DNA of 64,000 nucleotides from Rhodomicrobium sp. R_RK_3 (GTDB lineage Bacteria; Pseudomonadota; Alphaproteobacteria; Rhizobiales; Rhodomicrobiaceae). Both the position numbers and the translations under genes were made by a program. Below, one piece after another: positions 29,884 through 39,486 of the stretch. The notes beneath the pieces are model-generated. The model worked only from the letters and a program-made list of their open reading frames with translations, searched no databases and was not told where the DNA came from. Positions within the stretch are counted from its first letter, which is position 1. The number at the start of each line of letters is the position of its first letter. The stretch spans positions 286,486 through 350,485 of the forward strand of contig NZ_MWLK01000006.1 of the NCBI RefSeq assembly GCF_002198715.1. Direction: 5' to 3'.

Positions 29884-32055
29884 ATGGTCGTGGAATACCA
29901 GCAAGACGTTCAAGACGACCCGCCGGCCGGGGAAAAAAGCGGCACGCGCCCAGCGCTTCTGAACCCGCTTTTCGCGGATGTCGGAAGCCTCGAAGGCGTG
30001 GGGCCGCGCTATGCCGCCTTGCTCGGCAAGCTGCTCGACGCGCCCGGCGGCGGCGGTGCGCGCATCATCGACTTGCTCTGGCATCTGCCCTCCGGCCTGA
30101 CCGACCGGCGCGCCGAGCCCTCGATCGAGGAGACGCTGCAGGGCCAGCTCGCCACCTTGCGGGTGCGGGTAAAGAAGCATTTTCCTTCGCCGCCGCGCAA
30201 CAGCCGGGCGCCTTACCGCGTGATCTGCGAGGATGAGACCGGCGAGATCGAGCTGATCTTCTTCCACACCGAGCGCGCCTATATCGAGCGGCAGCTTCCG
30301 GTCGGCGAGATACGGATTTTGTCTGGCCGCATCGAGCGCTACGGCCAGAAACTGCAGATGCCCCATCCCGACTATATATTGCCGGAGGAGCAGCGGGACA
30401 AGCTGCCGGAGCTCGAACCCGTCTACCCGCTGTCGCAAGGGGTGACGCAGAAGTTTCTCTACAAGATTTTCACGCAGTCGCTGGCGCGGCTACCGGAAAT
30501 GCCGGAATGGCTCGACCGCAAGCTGATCGCGTCGCGCGAGTGGCCGGCTTTCGGTGCCTCGCTCAGGGCGCTGCACCGGCCGGGCGGCGAGGCCGAGATG
30601 GAGCTGAACGCGCTCGCCAGGATGCGGCTCGCCTGCGATGAGCTGTTTGCCGGGCAATTGGCGCTGGCGCTGCTCAGGCGGCGCTTCCGGCGCACCAATG
30701 GCCGCTCGGTCGTGGGCGACGGGCGGATCGCAGCGAGGATCACCGCCGCCCTGCCCTTCACGCTGACCCGCTCGCAACAGGTCGCCCTGTCGGAGATCGG
30801 CGACGATATGGGCGCGCCCCGCCGGATGCTGCGGCTGCTGCAGGGCGATGTCGGCAGCGGCAAGACCGTCGTCGGGCTGATGGCGATGGCGCGGGCGGTC
30901 GAGGCCGGGGCGCAGGCCGCGATGATGGCGCCGACGGAAATTCTGGCGCGCCAGCATCTGGAGACCATCGCGCCGCTCGCCGAGGCGGCGGGCCTGCGCG
31001 CGGCGCTGCTTACAGGCCGCGAGAAGGGCAAGACCCGGGCGCGGCTGCTCGAGGCGCTGGCCGGCGGCGAGATCGACATCGCCATCGGCACCCATGCGCT
31101 GTTCCAGCCGGATGTGGCCTTTGCCGATCTGGCGCTGGCGATCATCGACGAGCAGCATCGTTTCGGGGTGCATCAGCGCTTTGCCTTGCAGGCCAAGGGC
31201 AAGAACGGCGGCACCGACATCCTGGTGATGACCGCGACGCCGATCCCGCGCACGCTGCAAATGACCCATTACGGCGATATGGACGTCTCGAAGCTCACCG
31301 AGAAGCCGGCGGGGCGCAAGCCGATCCTCACCCGCGCCGTGCCGATCGACCGGCTTGAGGAGGTGATCGGCGGCATCGGCCGGGCGCGGCAGGAGGGGGC
31401 GCAGATTTACTGGGTGTGTCCGCTGGTCGAGACATCGGCCAAGGTCGACCTCGCCGCCGCCGAGGAGCGCGCCGCGCATCTGCGCCAGTATTTCGGCGAC
31501 ACGGTCGGGCTGGTGCATGGGCGCACCAAGGGCGCTGAGAAGGACGCGGTGATGAAGGAGTTCGCGGAAGGGCGGCTCCGGATTCTGGTGGCGACGACGG
31601 TGATCGAGGTCGGCGTCAACGTGCCCGCCGCGACGATCATGGTGATCGAACATGCCGAGCGGTTCGGCCTCGCGCAGTTGCATCAGTTGCGCGGACGGGT
31701 CGGGCGCGGCGCGGCGCAAAGCTCATGCATCCTCTTGTACAACACCCCGCTGACCGAGACCGCCCATGCGCGCATCGACATCCTGCGCCAGACCGAAGAC
31801 GGCTTCCGCATCGCCGAGGAGGATTTGAGGCTGCGCGGCGGCGGCGAGATTCTCGGCACCAAGCAGTCCGGCGATCCGGGGTTCCGGGTGGCGAATCTGC
31901 CCTTCGACGAGGATTTGCTGCAAGCCGCGCGCGACCAGACGAAATACCTGCTCGCGCGCGATCCGGACTTGACCTCGGAGCAAGGCAAGGCGGCGCGGAT
32001 TTGCCTCTATCTGTTCGAGCGCGACGAGGCGATCAGGCTGCTGCGGGCAGGCTGA
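29884..32055 (+). CDS. recG: ATP-dependent DNA helicase RecG
   Basis: A 723-residue branch-migration helicase acting on stalled forks and Holliday-type junctions. The N-terminal wedge domain begins NPLFADVGSLEGVGPRYAAL, with an OB-like region near LATLRVRVKKHF. Helicase motifs are LQGDVGSGKTVVGLMAMARA, MMAPTEILARQHLETI, AIIDEQHRFGVHQRFALQ, VMTATPIPRTLQM, TTVIEVGVNVPAATIMVIEH and LHQLRGRVGRG. ATG at 29884 is the called start; the first ~30 residues are weakly conserved, so a later start is possible. Convergent with the SPOR protein gene across two repeat elements. Confidence 0.96.
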   Translation: MVVEYQQDVQDDPPAGEKSGTRPALLNPLFADVGSLEGVGPRYAALLGKLLDAPGGGGARIIDLLWHLPSGLTDRRAEPSIEETLQGQLATLRVRVKKHFPSPPRNSRAPYRVICEDETGEIELIFFHTERAYIERQLPVGEIRILSGRIERYGQKLQMPHPDYILPEEQRDKLPELEPVYPLSQGVTQKFLYKIFTQSLARLPEMPEWLDRKLIASREWPAFGASLRALHRPGGEAEMELNALARMRLACDELFAGQLALALLRRRFRRTNGRSVVGDGRIAARITAALPFTLTRSQQVALSEIGDDMGAPRRMLRLLQGDVGSGKTVVGLMAMARAVEAGAQAAMMAPTEILARQHLETIAPLAEAAGLRAALLTGREKGKTRARLLEALAGGEIDIAIGTHALFQPDVAFADLALAIIDEQHRFGVHQRFALQAKGKNGGTDILVMTATPIPRTLQMTHYGDMDVSKLTEKPAGRKPILTRAVPIDRLEEVIGGIGRARQEGAQIYWVCPLVETSAKVDLAAAEERAAHLRQYFGDTVGLVHGRTKGAEKDAVMKEFAEGRLRILVATTVIEVGVNVPAATIMVIEHAERFGLAQLHQLRGRVGRGAAQSSCILLYNTPLTETAHARIDILRQTEDGFRIAEEDLRLRGGGEILGTKQSGDPGFRVANLPFDEDLLQAARDQTKYLLARDPDLTSEQGKAARICLYLFERDEAIRLLRAG

Positions 32056-32123
32056 CGGAGAGCCCGCCATTGAAGGCATGGCCATAGTGCGCTCACTATC
32101 ATCCTTACGGTAGCCCCACACTC

Positions 32124-32241
32124 CGCTCGTCATTCCCGCGAAAGCGGGAATCCATTACGCCGCAGCGGTCGTGTTTCAGCAGTGTCCCACGGCTGGATTT
32201 GCCCTTTACTGGATCCCAGCTTTCGCGGGGATGACAAGCGG
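32124..32241. repeat. Inverted repeat, family B copy 2
   Basis: The left arm CGTCATTCCCGCGAAAGCGG and the right arm ending in CTTTCGCGGGGATGACAAGC are imperfectly complementary around a 60-70 base centre. It lies between the convergent recG and SPOR genes. Confidence 0.8.
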
Positions 32242-32370
32242 GGTGTCGCCTTGACCGGCACGAAGCGCATCGAACCCGGCGCGGGAGCATCCGGTTGCAA
32301 GCAGCAACGCACAGCGCCTTGCCGCAGCTTGAGGGCGCGGGAACCGCGCCGGTGAGCGGCCTCCCCCCAT

Positions 32371-32477
32371 CGTCGCCCCGGACGGCGCGAAGCCGGCGAG
32401 CCGGGGCCCAATCCCCTTACCAATCAGGATGAATCCGACGAGATGACAATGGGCCCCGGCTCGGTGGCCGGGGCGAC
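32371..32477. repeat. Dispersed imperfect inverted repeat, family A copy 4
   Basis: CGTCGCCCCGGACGGCGCGA at the left and GGCTCGGTGGCCGGGGCGAC at the right are imperfectly complementary, with internal GGGGCCCAAT and ATGGGCCCCGG arms. This is the most complete family A copy. Confidence 0.7.
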
Positions 32478-32518
32478 AAAAGAGGAGCAGCCAGCGCCGT
32501 GAAGTCAGCGGCCGCCGA

Positions 32519-33484
32519 TCACTTCGTGATCAGCATGCAGGCGACGCCTTTGGTCTTCAGCAGTTCGCAGATGGCGGTGCCTTCGCTGCGGTTATACGGC
32601 GCGGCGATCACCTTGTAGAGCGTGCCGCCATCGGCGGTCTCGGCGATCTTCACCGATGCCGAACGGCCGCCGAGATCGCCGCCATAGCGCTTGGCGATGC
32701 GGTTGACCTCGGAAATGGCGCCGTCCTCGGACAGGAGCGCGGCGAATTGGATGGCGAAATTGCCGCCCGCATCGGCTCGCGCCGGAGCGGCACCCGCCGT
32801 GTCGACGGTGGCGATGATCTTGGGCGGCGGCTGGTTGGCCGGAGCCTGCGGGCGCGCGGCGCGCTGAACCGGGGCGGCGGTCGGAGGCGCCGAGGCGGCG
32901 GGCCTTGCCCGCTGCTGCTCGGGCTGCGGTTTCACTTCCGCCGCCTTGGAGTCGGACGATCCGAAAATGCCGCTGAAGATGCTGCCGATGCCGCCCGTGC
33001 GCTGCTCGGATGGCGTCGTCTGCACATCGGTATCCCAGGTCTGGGCGGCGCGCGGCTTGCCCCCGGCCGGTTCGGCGGCAGCCGGGGCCGGTGCGGGCGC
33101 GGCTTCCACGGTCTTGGTGTTGACGCCGAGCTTGCCGAGCACGCGGTCGCGGCCTTTCTCGGCCAGGGCCTTGTCATTCGCCGACAGGCCCTGCATCCAG
33201 AGCGCCTGATTGTAATCGGCCAGGGCGTAAGCTTGCTTGCCGACCTTCTCCTGCGCCTGGGCGCGCATCAGCAGCGCCTTGGCCGCGAGTTCGGGCGGCA
33301 GTTCGCCGGATTTCAAGGTCTGGTTGATGATCTCGATGGCCTTAACCGGCACACCCTTCTCGATCATCTTGGCGGCTTCTGTCAAAGCGGACGTGGCGCT
33401 GTCGGCCCGGGCAATCGCGACGGACGCGGCCATGCCCAGGAGCAACACCGAAAGGAACTGCCGAATGCGAATACACCTAGCCAT
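32519..33484 (-). CDS. SPOR domain protein with helical repeat region
   Basis: A 321-residue exported protein. An N-terminal signal (IRQFLSVLLLGMAASVAIARA) is followed by a TPR-like helical part (VPVKAIEIINQTLKSGELPP, AYALADYNQALWMQGLS), a low-complexity Pro/Ala/Gln linker, and a C-terminal SPOR domain (GNFAIQFAALLSEDGAISEV, LYKVIAAPYNRSEGTAICEL, GVACMLITK). SPOR domains bind denuded peptidoglycan at division sites, so a cell-wall role is likely. ATG at 33484 is chosen; in-frame codons upstream are Cys-rich and unlikely. It is the last gene of the glmU-glmS-GNAT-SPOR direction. Confidence 0.82.
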   Translation of the reverse strand: MARCIRIRQFLSVLLLGMAASVAIARADSATSALTEAAKMIEKGVPVKAIEIINQTLKSGELPPELAAKALLMRAQAQEKVGKQAYALADYNQALWMQGLSANDKALAEKGRDRVLGKLGVNTKTVEAAPAPAPAAAEPAGGKPRAAQTWDTDVQTTPSEQRTGGIGSIFSGIFGSSDSKAAEVKPQPEQQRARPAASAPPTAAPVQRAARPQAPANQPPPKIIATVDTAGAAPARADAGGNFAIQFAALLSEDGAISEVNRIAKRYGGDLGGRSASVKIAETADGGTLYKVIAAPYNRSEGTAICELLKTKGVACMLITK

Positions 33485-33617
33485 TGCGAAGCGAACTCTT
33501 ACGCAAACACCGCAGGATTGCAACACTCTGCCGCAATAATATCAGCACAGAAATGCGACGACAGATTGGTGACGCGCGGCCACGGTCGGCGGATTTTCCG
33601 GAGCTGCGCCAGTTTGG

Positions 33618-34055
33618 TCACAGGTCGGAAATCAGACGCTTTCCGAGCACGACGACATCGTCCTGCTGATAGCCGAGTTTTTCGTAAAAATGCGTCACAT
33701 CCGTGTTCGAGCGGCGCACCATGAGATTGATTTTTGGGCAGCCCCATGCGGTAAGCGCGGCCTCGATTTCGGCCATGAACCGCCGCCCGAGCCCGGTGTG
33801 GCGATGGTCTGGATGCACGGCCAGGTAGTTGACGCTGCCGCGATGGCCGTCATAGCCCGCCATCGCCGAGCCGATCAGAACCCCGTCCTGCCGGGCGACG
33901 AGGAACAGCCCGGCCGCATCGCCGAGCTTGCGGTCGATATCCTTGTCCGGGTCGTTCCAGGGCCGGATCAGGCCGCAGACCTCCCAGAGCGCGATGAGGT
34001 CGGCGCGGTCGGTCTCGGCGAAGCGCGTGATGGCGGGCAGGACGGTCGAGGTCAT
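33618..34055 (-). CDS. GNAT family acetyltransferase (YpeA-like)
   Basis: A 145-residue acetyltransferase of the YpeA group. Typical parts are RADLIALWEVCGLIRPWNDP, KDIDRKLGDAAGLFLVAR, NYLAVHPDHRHTGLGRRFMA (acetyl-CoA binding) and GCPKINLMVRRSNTDVTHFY. It begins nine bases after the glmS stop, so it is probably co-transcribed with glmS. The biological substrate of this group is not known. Confidence 0.88.
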   Translation of the reverse strand: MTSTVLPAITRFAETDRADLIALWEVCGLIRPWNDPDKDIDRKLGDAAGLFLVARQDGVLIGSAMAGYDGHRGSVNYLAVHPDHRHTGLGRRFMAEIEAALTAWGCPKINLMVRRSNTDVTHFYEKLGYQQDDVVVLGKRLISDL

Positions 34056-34064
34056 GCCCGCTTC

Positions 34065-35885
34065 TTATTCGACGGTCACCGACTTCGCAAGATTGCGCGG
34101 CTGATCGACATCGGTGCCGAGCAGCACCGCCGTGTGATAGGCGATAAGCTGCACCGGCAGCGCGTAGAGGATCGGCGTGATGAAGCCGTGCGCTTTGGGC
34201 AGCCGGATGTCGGCAAGAAGCTGCGTGCCGGGCGCGCCGGCATCCTCGCTGGTGATGAGGACGATCTGGCCGCCGCGCGCCGCCACCTCCTGCATGTTGG
34301 AGATGGTCTTGTCGTAGAGCCCGTCGCGCGGCGCGACGACGATGACCGGCACGGTTTCGTCGATCAGCGCGATCGGCCCGTGCTTCAGCTCGCCCGCCGC
34401 GTAGCCTTCGGCGTGGATGTAGGAGATTTCCTTCAGCTTCAGCGCGCCCTCGAGGGCGATGGGATAGTGGATGCCGCGCCCCAGATAGAGCACGTCGCTG
34501 GCATGGGAGAGCACATGGGCGAGCTTTTCGAACTCGTCCTCGCGGCGCAGCACGTCGTTCATCAGGCGCGGCAGCTCGACCAGCGCCCGCACCAGTTCGG
34601 CCTCCTGGCGGGCGTCGATGCTGCCGCGGGCGCGGCCGGCGGCGATGGCGAGGCAGGCCAGCACGGTGAGCTGGCTGGTGAAGGCCTTGGTCGAGGCGAC
34701 GCCGATTTCGGGACCGGCGAGCGTCGGCAGCACCACGTCTGAGTCGCGCGCGATGGTCGAGGTGGCGACGTTGACGATGGAGAGGATGGCCTGTTTCTGC
34801 TCGCGGCAATAGCGAAGGCTGGCCAGCGTGTCCGCCGTTTCGCCCGATTGCGAGATGAACAAGGCGACGCCGTCGGCCGGCAGCGGGGCCTCGCGGTAGC
34901 GGAATTCGGAGGCGACGTCGATCTCGACCGGCAGCCGCGCATAGCGCTCGAACCAGTATTTGGCGACGAGGCCGGCGTAGAAGGCGGTGCCGCAGGCGGA
35001 AATGGTCAGCCGCGAGAGCTTGGCGAAATCGATGTCGGCGCCGCGCAGGGTGACGCGCTCTTCGGCAAAATTCACGTAATGGCCGAGCGTCCGGCTGATG
35101 ACGTCGGGCTGCTCGTGGATTTCCTTGGCCATGAAATGGCGGTGATTGCCCTTGTCGGCGAGGAGCGCGCTGGCCTGGGTGAGCTGGATCGGGCGGTCGA
35201 CCTTGGCGCCGCTCTCGTCGCGGATGAGGACGCCAGCGCGCGAGATGATGGCCCAGTCGCCCTCTTCGAGATAGGTGACGCGGCCGGTGAAGGGGGCGAG
35301 CGCCATGGCGTCGGAGCCGAGATACATCTCGCCCTTGCCGTAGCCGACGGCGAGCGGGCTGCCGCGCCGGGCGCCGATCATCAGATTGTCCTGGCCGGAG
35401 AACAGCATGGCGAGCGCGAAGGCGCCTTCGAGCCGCTTCAGCGTTTCCGCGACCGCCGCCTCGGGGGTGGCGCCGCGCTTCAGCTCGCGGGTCAGCAGAT
35501 GGACGACGGTTTCGGTGTCGGTCTCGGTCTCGAACACCGCGCCGCTTTCCTGCAATTCGGCGCGCAGCTCGCGGAAATTCTCGATGATGCCATTATGGAC
35601 GACCGAGACCTTGGCCGTCATATGCGGATGGGCGTTGCGCTCGCTCGGCGCGCCGTGCGTCGCCCAGCGCGTGTGGCCGATGCCGGCGGTGCCGCCGAGC
35701 GGGCTTTCGAGCAGCAGGGTCTCCAGATTGCGCAGCTTGCCCTCGGCGCGGCGGCGGGTCAGCACGCCGTTCTCGACGGTGGCGACGCCGGCTGAATCAT
35801 AGCCGCGATATTCGAGCCGCTTCAGCGCGTCGACCAGCCGCTCCGCGACCGGCTCGTTTCCCAAAATCCCGATGATTCCACACAT
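34065..35885 (-). CDS. glmS: Glutamine--fructose-6-phosphate aminotransferase (isomerizing)
   Basis: A 606-residue enzyme forming glucosamine-6-phosphate, the entry to peptidoglycan and lipopolysaccharide amino sugars. The start is fixed at 35885 because the N-terminal nucleophile Cys2 follows the initiator Met (MCGIIGILGN). Glutaminase motifs are EYRGYDSAGVA, IGHTRWATHG and HNGIIEN. The isomerase half has two SIS domains (SACGTAFYAGL, ISQSGETADTLASLR, EGALKLKEISYIHAEGYAAG) and ends in the conserved LAKSVTVE. It lies 112 bases after glmU. Confidence 0.97.
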   Translation of the reverse strand: MCGIIGILGNEPVAERLVDALKRLEYRGYDSAGVATVENGVLTRRRAEGKLRNLETLLLESPLGGTAGIGHTRWATHGAPSERNAHPHMTAKVSVVHNGIIENFRELRAELQESGAVFETETDTETVVHLLTRELKRGATPEAAVAETLKRLEGAFALAMLFSGQDNLMIGARRGSPLAVGYGKGEMYLGSDAMALAPFTGRVTYLEEGDWAIISRAGVLIRDESGAKVDRPIQLTQASALLADKGNHRHFMAKEIHEQPDVISRTLGHYVNFAEERVTLRGADIDFAKLSRLTISACGTAFYAGLVAKYWFERYARLPVEIDVASEFRYREAPLPADGVALFISQSGETADTLASLRYCREQKQAILSIVNVATSTIARDSDVVLPTLAGPEIGVASTKAFTSQLTVLACLAIAAGRARGSIDARQEAELVRALVELPRLMNDVLRREDEFEKLAHVLSHASDVLYLGRGIHYPIALEGALKLKEISYIHAEGYAAGELKHGPIALIDETVPVIVVAPRDGLYDKTISNMQEVAARGGQIVLITSEDAGAPGTQLLADIRLPKAHGFITPILYALPVQLIAYHTAVLLGTDVDQPRNLAKSVTVE

Positions 35886-35997
35886 AAAATATCCCCTAAA
35901 TCGCAAAAGCACCGCGCGAACGCCGCCGGCCGCTGTTTAATCCGGCGGCGTCGGAATTCCAAATCAAAGCCAGTTACAGACTGTTGCAGGGGAAGGG

Positions 35998-37338
35998 CTA
36001 TTTCTGCCGTCTTTCCCTGTTCCGCGCGGCCCATCCCGGAATGACCTTCTGGGTGTTCCGCTCCAGCGCCAGCGCGCCGGGCTCGACATCCTGCGTGATG
36101 ACGCTGCCCGAGCCGATATAGGCGCCGTCGCCGATGGTGACGGGGGCGACCAGCGCCGAATTGGAGCCGACGAAGGCGCCCTTGCCGATGTCGGTCTGGT
36201 GCTTGTGGAAGCCGTCATAATTGCACACGATGGTGCCGGCGCCGATATTGGCTCCGGCCCCGACGCGGGCATCGCCAATGTAGCTCAGATGGCTGATCTT
36301 GGCGCCGGTTTCGATCACCGCCTTCTTGATCTCGACGAAATTGCCGATCTTGGCCTTGTCGCCTATCTCGGCGCCCGGCCGCAGCCGCGCGAACGGACCG
36401 ACCACCGCGCCCTCGCCGATATGGGCGTGCTCCATATAGGAATTGGCCTTGATCTCGGCATTGTTCTCGATGCGCACGGCGAGGCCGAAAAAGACGTTCG
36501 GTTCGACGGTGACGTCCTCGCCGATAACGGTGTCGTAGCTGAAGGTGACGGTGTCGGGGGCGATCAGCGTGGCGCCGCCGCGCATGGCCGCCTCGCGCAG
36601 CCGCTTCTGCATGAGCTGCTCGGCGCGGGCGAGCTGGACACGGTCGTTGACGCCCATCACCTCCTCTTCGGGGCAGGTGACGATGGCCACGGGGAGACCG
36701 TCCGCGACGGCGATCTCGACGGCGTCGGTGAGGTAATATTCGGATTTGGCGTTGGCATTGCCGATGCGCTCCAGGATCGGCAGGATGGCGCCGGCGCGGA
36801 AGGCCATGACGCCGGAATTGCACAGGCGGATGGCGCGCTCGGCGGGGCTGGCGTCCTTCTCCTCGCGGATGGCGATGAGCGCTCCGGCTTCATCGCGGAT
36901 GAGGCGGCCGTAGCCTGCCGGGTCGGCGGCCTCGCAGCCGAGCACCGCGACGGCCGCGCCTTCGGCGAGCGCGGTGCGCAGGCGAACGAGCGTCTCGGGC
37001 GTCAGCAGCGGGGTGTCGGCATAGAGGATGATGACGTCGCCGGCGAAATCGGCGAGCGCCGGGCGGGCGGCGAGCACCGCGTTGGCGGTGCCGAGGCGCT
37101 CAGGCTGGATGTAGAATTGCGCGGCGGGCGCCAGCGGCTCGACGGCGCGGCGCACCTCGTCCATGTCAGGGCCGATGACGCAGGCGAGCTCCGAGACGCC
37201 GGCCTGCAGCGCGCCCGCCACCGCATGGGCGACCATCGGCCGGCCGGCAACCGGGTGCATGACCTTGGGCCGGGCCGAGTTCATGCGGGTGCCAAGTCCG
37301 GCGGCGAGGATGATGGAAAGCCAGGGCTGGGAGGTCAT
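35998..37338 (-). CDS. glmU: Bifunctional UDP-N-acetylglucosamine pyrophosphorylase/glucosamine-1-phosphate N-acetyltransferase
   Basis: A 446-residue enzyme carrying out the last two steps to UDP-GlcNAc. The N-terminal uridyltransferase has IILAAGLGTRMNSARPKVMH and ILYADTPLL. The C-terminal left-handed beta-helix (from about residue 250) shows hexapeptide repeats and the acetyltransferase region KIGNFVEIKKAVIETGAKIS, LSYIGDARVGAGANIGAGTI and VCNYDGFHKHQT. It lies directly upstream of glmS on the same strand, so precursor supply is clustered. Confidence 0.97.
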   Translation of the reverse strand: MTSQPWLSIILAAGLGTRMNSARPKVMHPVAGRPMVAHAVAGALQAGVSELACVIGPDMDEVRRAVEPLAPAAQFYIQPERLGTANAVLAARPALADFAGDVIILYADTPLLTPETLVRLRTALAEGAAVAVLGCEAADPAGYGRLIRDEAGALIAIREEKDASPAERAIRLCNSGVMAFRAGAILPILERIGNANAKSEYYLTDAVEIAVADGLPVAIVTCPEEEVMGVNDRVQLARAEQLMQKRLREAAMRGGATLIAPDTVTFSYDTVIGEDVTVEPNVFFGLAVRIENNAEIKANSYMEHAHIGEGAVVGPFARLRPGAEIGDKAKIGNFVEIKKAVIETGAKISHLSYIGDARVGAGANIGAGTIVCNYDGFHKHQTDIGKGAFVGSNSALVAPVTIGDGAYIGSGSVITQDVEPGALALERNTQKVIPGWAARNRERRQK

Positions 37339-37431
37339 GCGCGAGGTCTCGAAGCGGTTGTGTTCGGGGCGTTTTCTGAAAATGGCAAAGCAGAAAGCCG
37401 GGGAGATGTCCAGTCGGGCTGGGAATAGTGC

Positions 37432-37662
37432 TTACCGCCGGTCGCGGCCCGGATAGGGCGCGCAGCTATCGGTGCCGAGCAGCCAGTAGAGCGGGGAGAA
37501 GCGGAAAAGCCCGGTCAGGGAAAGCGCCAGACCGGGGATCCAGGCCAGCCAGGCCCAGAATTCGGGCGGGTGCGGGCCGAATTTGCCGTCGCTCCAGCCC
37601 AGCAGCGCCAGGCCGAGAAGGAGGCGGAACATGCCGTCGAGCACGCCGATATTGGTCATCAT
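37432..37662 (-). CDS. DUF2892 small membrane protein
   Basis: A 76-residue protein with the YgaP-type transmembrane hairpin: NIGVLDGMFRLLLGLALLG, a middle part, and WLAWIPGLALSLTGLFRF, ending SPLYWLLGTDSCAPYPGRDR. Members are membrane anchors, sometimes attached to rhodanese domains, of unknown role. It lies between the porin terminator and glmU on the same strand. Start at 37662, with 37659 equally possible. Confidence 0.8.
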   Translation of the reverse strand: MMTNIGVLDGMFRLLLGLALLGWSDGKFGPHPPEFWAWLAWIPGLALSLTGLFRFSPLYWLLGTDSCAPYPGRDRR

Positions 37663-37708
37663 CCGTCAATCTCCAGTCCAGCGCCGAGCTTAGCCGTGCC
37701 GAGCGCAT

Positions 37709-37733
37709 AAAAAAAGCCGCTGCGAACAGCGGC
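37709..37733 (-). terminator. Rho-independent terminator of the porin gene
   Basis: On the minus strand, GCCGCTG (37733-37727) with loop TTCG and CAGCGGC (37722-37716) is followed by seven T (37715-37709). It sits 48 bases after the porin stop and is a textbook strong terminator. Confidence 0.92.
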
Positions 37734-37780
37734 CTCAGTTTTCAATCAATTGTTCTTGGTCTTTGGTAGGCGGAGCCGGC

Positions 37781-39145
37781 TCAGAACTTGATGCGTGAGC
37801 CGACAAGGACGGTGGTCAGGTCGGAGCTGAGATCGAGGCTGCCGCCGTCGATGGGGTCGGTCGCATCGGCGGAGATGTCCCAGAAGGTCGCCTGGGCATA
37901 GAGTTCGAGCGCGGCGCTGTCGACCCGCTGAACCACGCCGAAGCCCCAGCGCTCGGTGTCGCTCGAGGTGATGACGTTGTCGAAGACGTCGTCGCCAACC
38001 GCAGTGCTGCCGACGACGATGCCGCGCGCGAAGTCGCTATAATGGCCGTATTCGCCGTAGAAGGTCGTGGAGCCGTAGCTCAGGAACCGCTTTTCGAGAC
38101 CGAGCTGGACATACCAATAATCGGCGTCGCTATCGTTCTCGAACTCGGTGTTGAACTGGGTCGCGCCGGCCGCGAAAGCAACGTAGATGCCGGTCGGGAT
38201 GTGCATGACCGAGATCGAGCCCAGGACGTTATCGAAATCGTTCAGGTTGCGCCCGAGGTCGAAGTTGTTATCGATAAAGAAATCGAAGTCGTCCTGGCTG
38301 TTGTCGCGGAAGCTCGCGACAGCGACCGCGGCGGCGACACGGATCGAGTTCCACTCGTTCTTATAACGCAGGGCAGCGTCCCAATAATCGTTTTCGCCGA
38401 CGCTTGCCGATGCGATGAAGCCGTAGATCGAGGGCGAGTCGTAGCGGACCAAGTCGTCACGGCCGCCGTCGAGGCTGTTCGCGAAATCGGCAAGATTGGC
38501 ACTGGCGAAGGTCGGGGCGGTGGCGCTGCCGTTCACCATGGTGAAGCTGTTGCCAACATAGAGCGTGGCGACGCTGATCGAGTTGCCGAGCACGACTTCG
38601 GCGGCGCCGTCGGTGGTCTGCGACTGATGGCCGAGGGTGATGCGGCCAAGCCGCTCGCTCTCGATATAGACGTAGTTCATGCGGATGCGGATTTCGTCGA
38701 TCGGATCGTCGAAGACCGAGAGGTCGTCGCCGGCGCCGTTCAGCACGTTGCCGTTGTCGACCTTGTCGGAGGCGGCGTCCTGGTAATCGAGTTCGATATT
38801 GTAGCCGGCCTTCCAGCCGGGCTGGATGCTGCCCTCGCCCTTGAAGCCGAAGCGGCTGCCGGAGGTGTCGTTGTCGACGATGTAGGTATCGCTGCCGCCG
38901 ATATCGGCGTCGAACCACAAGATGGCCTTGTTGACCTGACCGTAAATCTGCAAGGAGACAACACGGTTGCCCTTGCGCGCCGTGGTCGCTTCGAGTTCGG
39001 CGACACGGTCTTCAAGATCCGAACAGCAGTTTCCGCCTACATCCGCAGCAAACGCCGGAGCATAGGCTGCATGTCCCATGAGTATGCCTGCCGCCGCGAC
39101 TAAAGTCGTTAGACTTGTTGTCTGCGTGATTCCGCGAATCATCAT
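37781..39145 (-). CDS. Outer-membrane porin with N-terminal coiled coil
   Basis: A 454-residue trimeric-type porin. It has a signal peptide (TSLTTLVAAAGILMGHAAYA...AFA before ADV), then a short heptad region DLEDRVAELEATTARKGNR as in rhizobial porins, then a 16-strand barrel beginning VVSLQIYGQVNKAILWFDAD and ending in the C-terminal Phe (VGSRIKF) needed for outer-membrane insertion. It is rich in Asp in the loops (NDTSGSRFGFKGEG, DDFDFFIDNNFDLG), suggesting cation selectivity (inference). The start is ATG 39145 (or 39142); an upstream TTG and GTG are less likely. It is monocistronic with a strong terminator. Confidence 0.9.
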   Translation of the reverse strand: MMIRGITQTTSLTTLVAAAGILMGHAAYAPAFAADVGGNCCSDLEDRVAELEATTARKGNRVVSLQIYGQVNKAILWFDADIGGSDTYIVDNDTSGSRFGFKGEGSIQPGWKAGYNIELDYQDAASDKVDNGNVLNGAGDDLSVFDDPIDEIRIRMNYVYIESERLGRITLGHQSQTTDGAAEVVLGNSISVATLYVGNSFTMVNGSATAPTFASANLADFANSLDGGRDDLVRYDSPSIYGFIASASVGENDYWDAALRYKNEWNSIRVAAAVAVASFRDNSQDDFDFFIDNNFDLGRNLNDFDNVLGSISVMHIPTGIYVAFAAGATQFNTEFENDSDADYWYVQLGLEKRFLSYGSTTFYGEYGHYSDFARGIVVGSTAVGDDVFDNVITSSDTERWGFGVVQRVDSAALELYAQATFWDISADATDPIDGGSLDLSSDLTTVLVGSRIKF

Positions 39146-39486
39146 TTTCACCGCCAAACGGGCTCCATGTTAAGATTTGCAGGCTGCGTCCACCTGCATC
39201 TGCCTTTCCGAGATTTACGCGTTCACTGCTGGTGGGAATCGGCATTTGCAACTTCTTATTGCACCATTTGGCTTATATGCAATCCATGGTTGCGGCAATG
39301 TTAATTCACCCGCCGCCCCCGGAATCTCCCCCTGCCTGTGACAAATTTGCAAAGTTTCGCGGCGGCGTTTTCGGAGGAAGCCAGACTGTGGGAAAGACCA
39401 CGTGATGAACGCTAAAAACCCCCGTCCGGCTAAGACCGGAACGGGGGCTGAGCGACGGGGGCCATGGATGAGCTCGGCGCGGGCGA
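39146..39486. other. Intergenic region holding porin promoter and hlyD-like terminator
   Basis: 341 bases. The half near the porin is AT-rich (39240-39300) and probably holds its promoter and a long leader. The other half holds a minus-strand terminator at 39414-39447. No gene is seen. Confidence 0.5.
39414..39447 (-). terminator. Rho-independent terminator after hlyD-like gene
   Basis: On the minus strand, CCCCCGTTCCGG (39447-39436) pairs with CCGGACGGGGG (39429-39419), one base bulged, followed by TTTTT (39418-39414). It ends the two-gene TackOD1-HlyD unit. Confidence 0.85.

Larger units (their letters stand above)
32056..32518. other. Repeat-filled intergenic region between recG and SPOR gene
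   Basis: 463 bases without a gene between convergent genes. It is almost filled by a family B element (32124-32241) and a family A element (32371-32477). Confidence 0.6.
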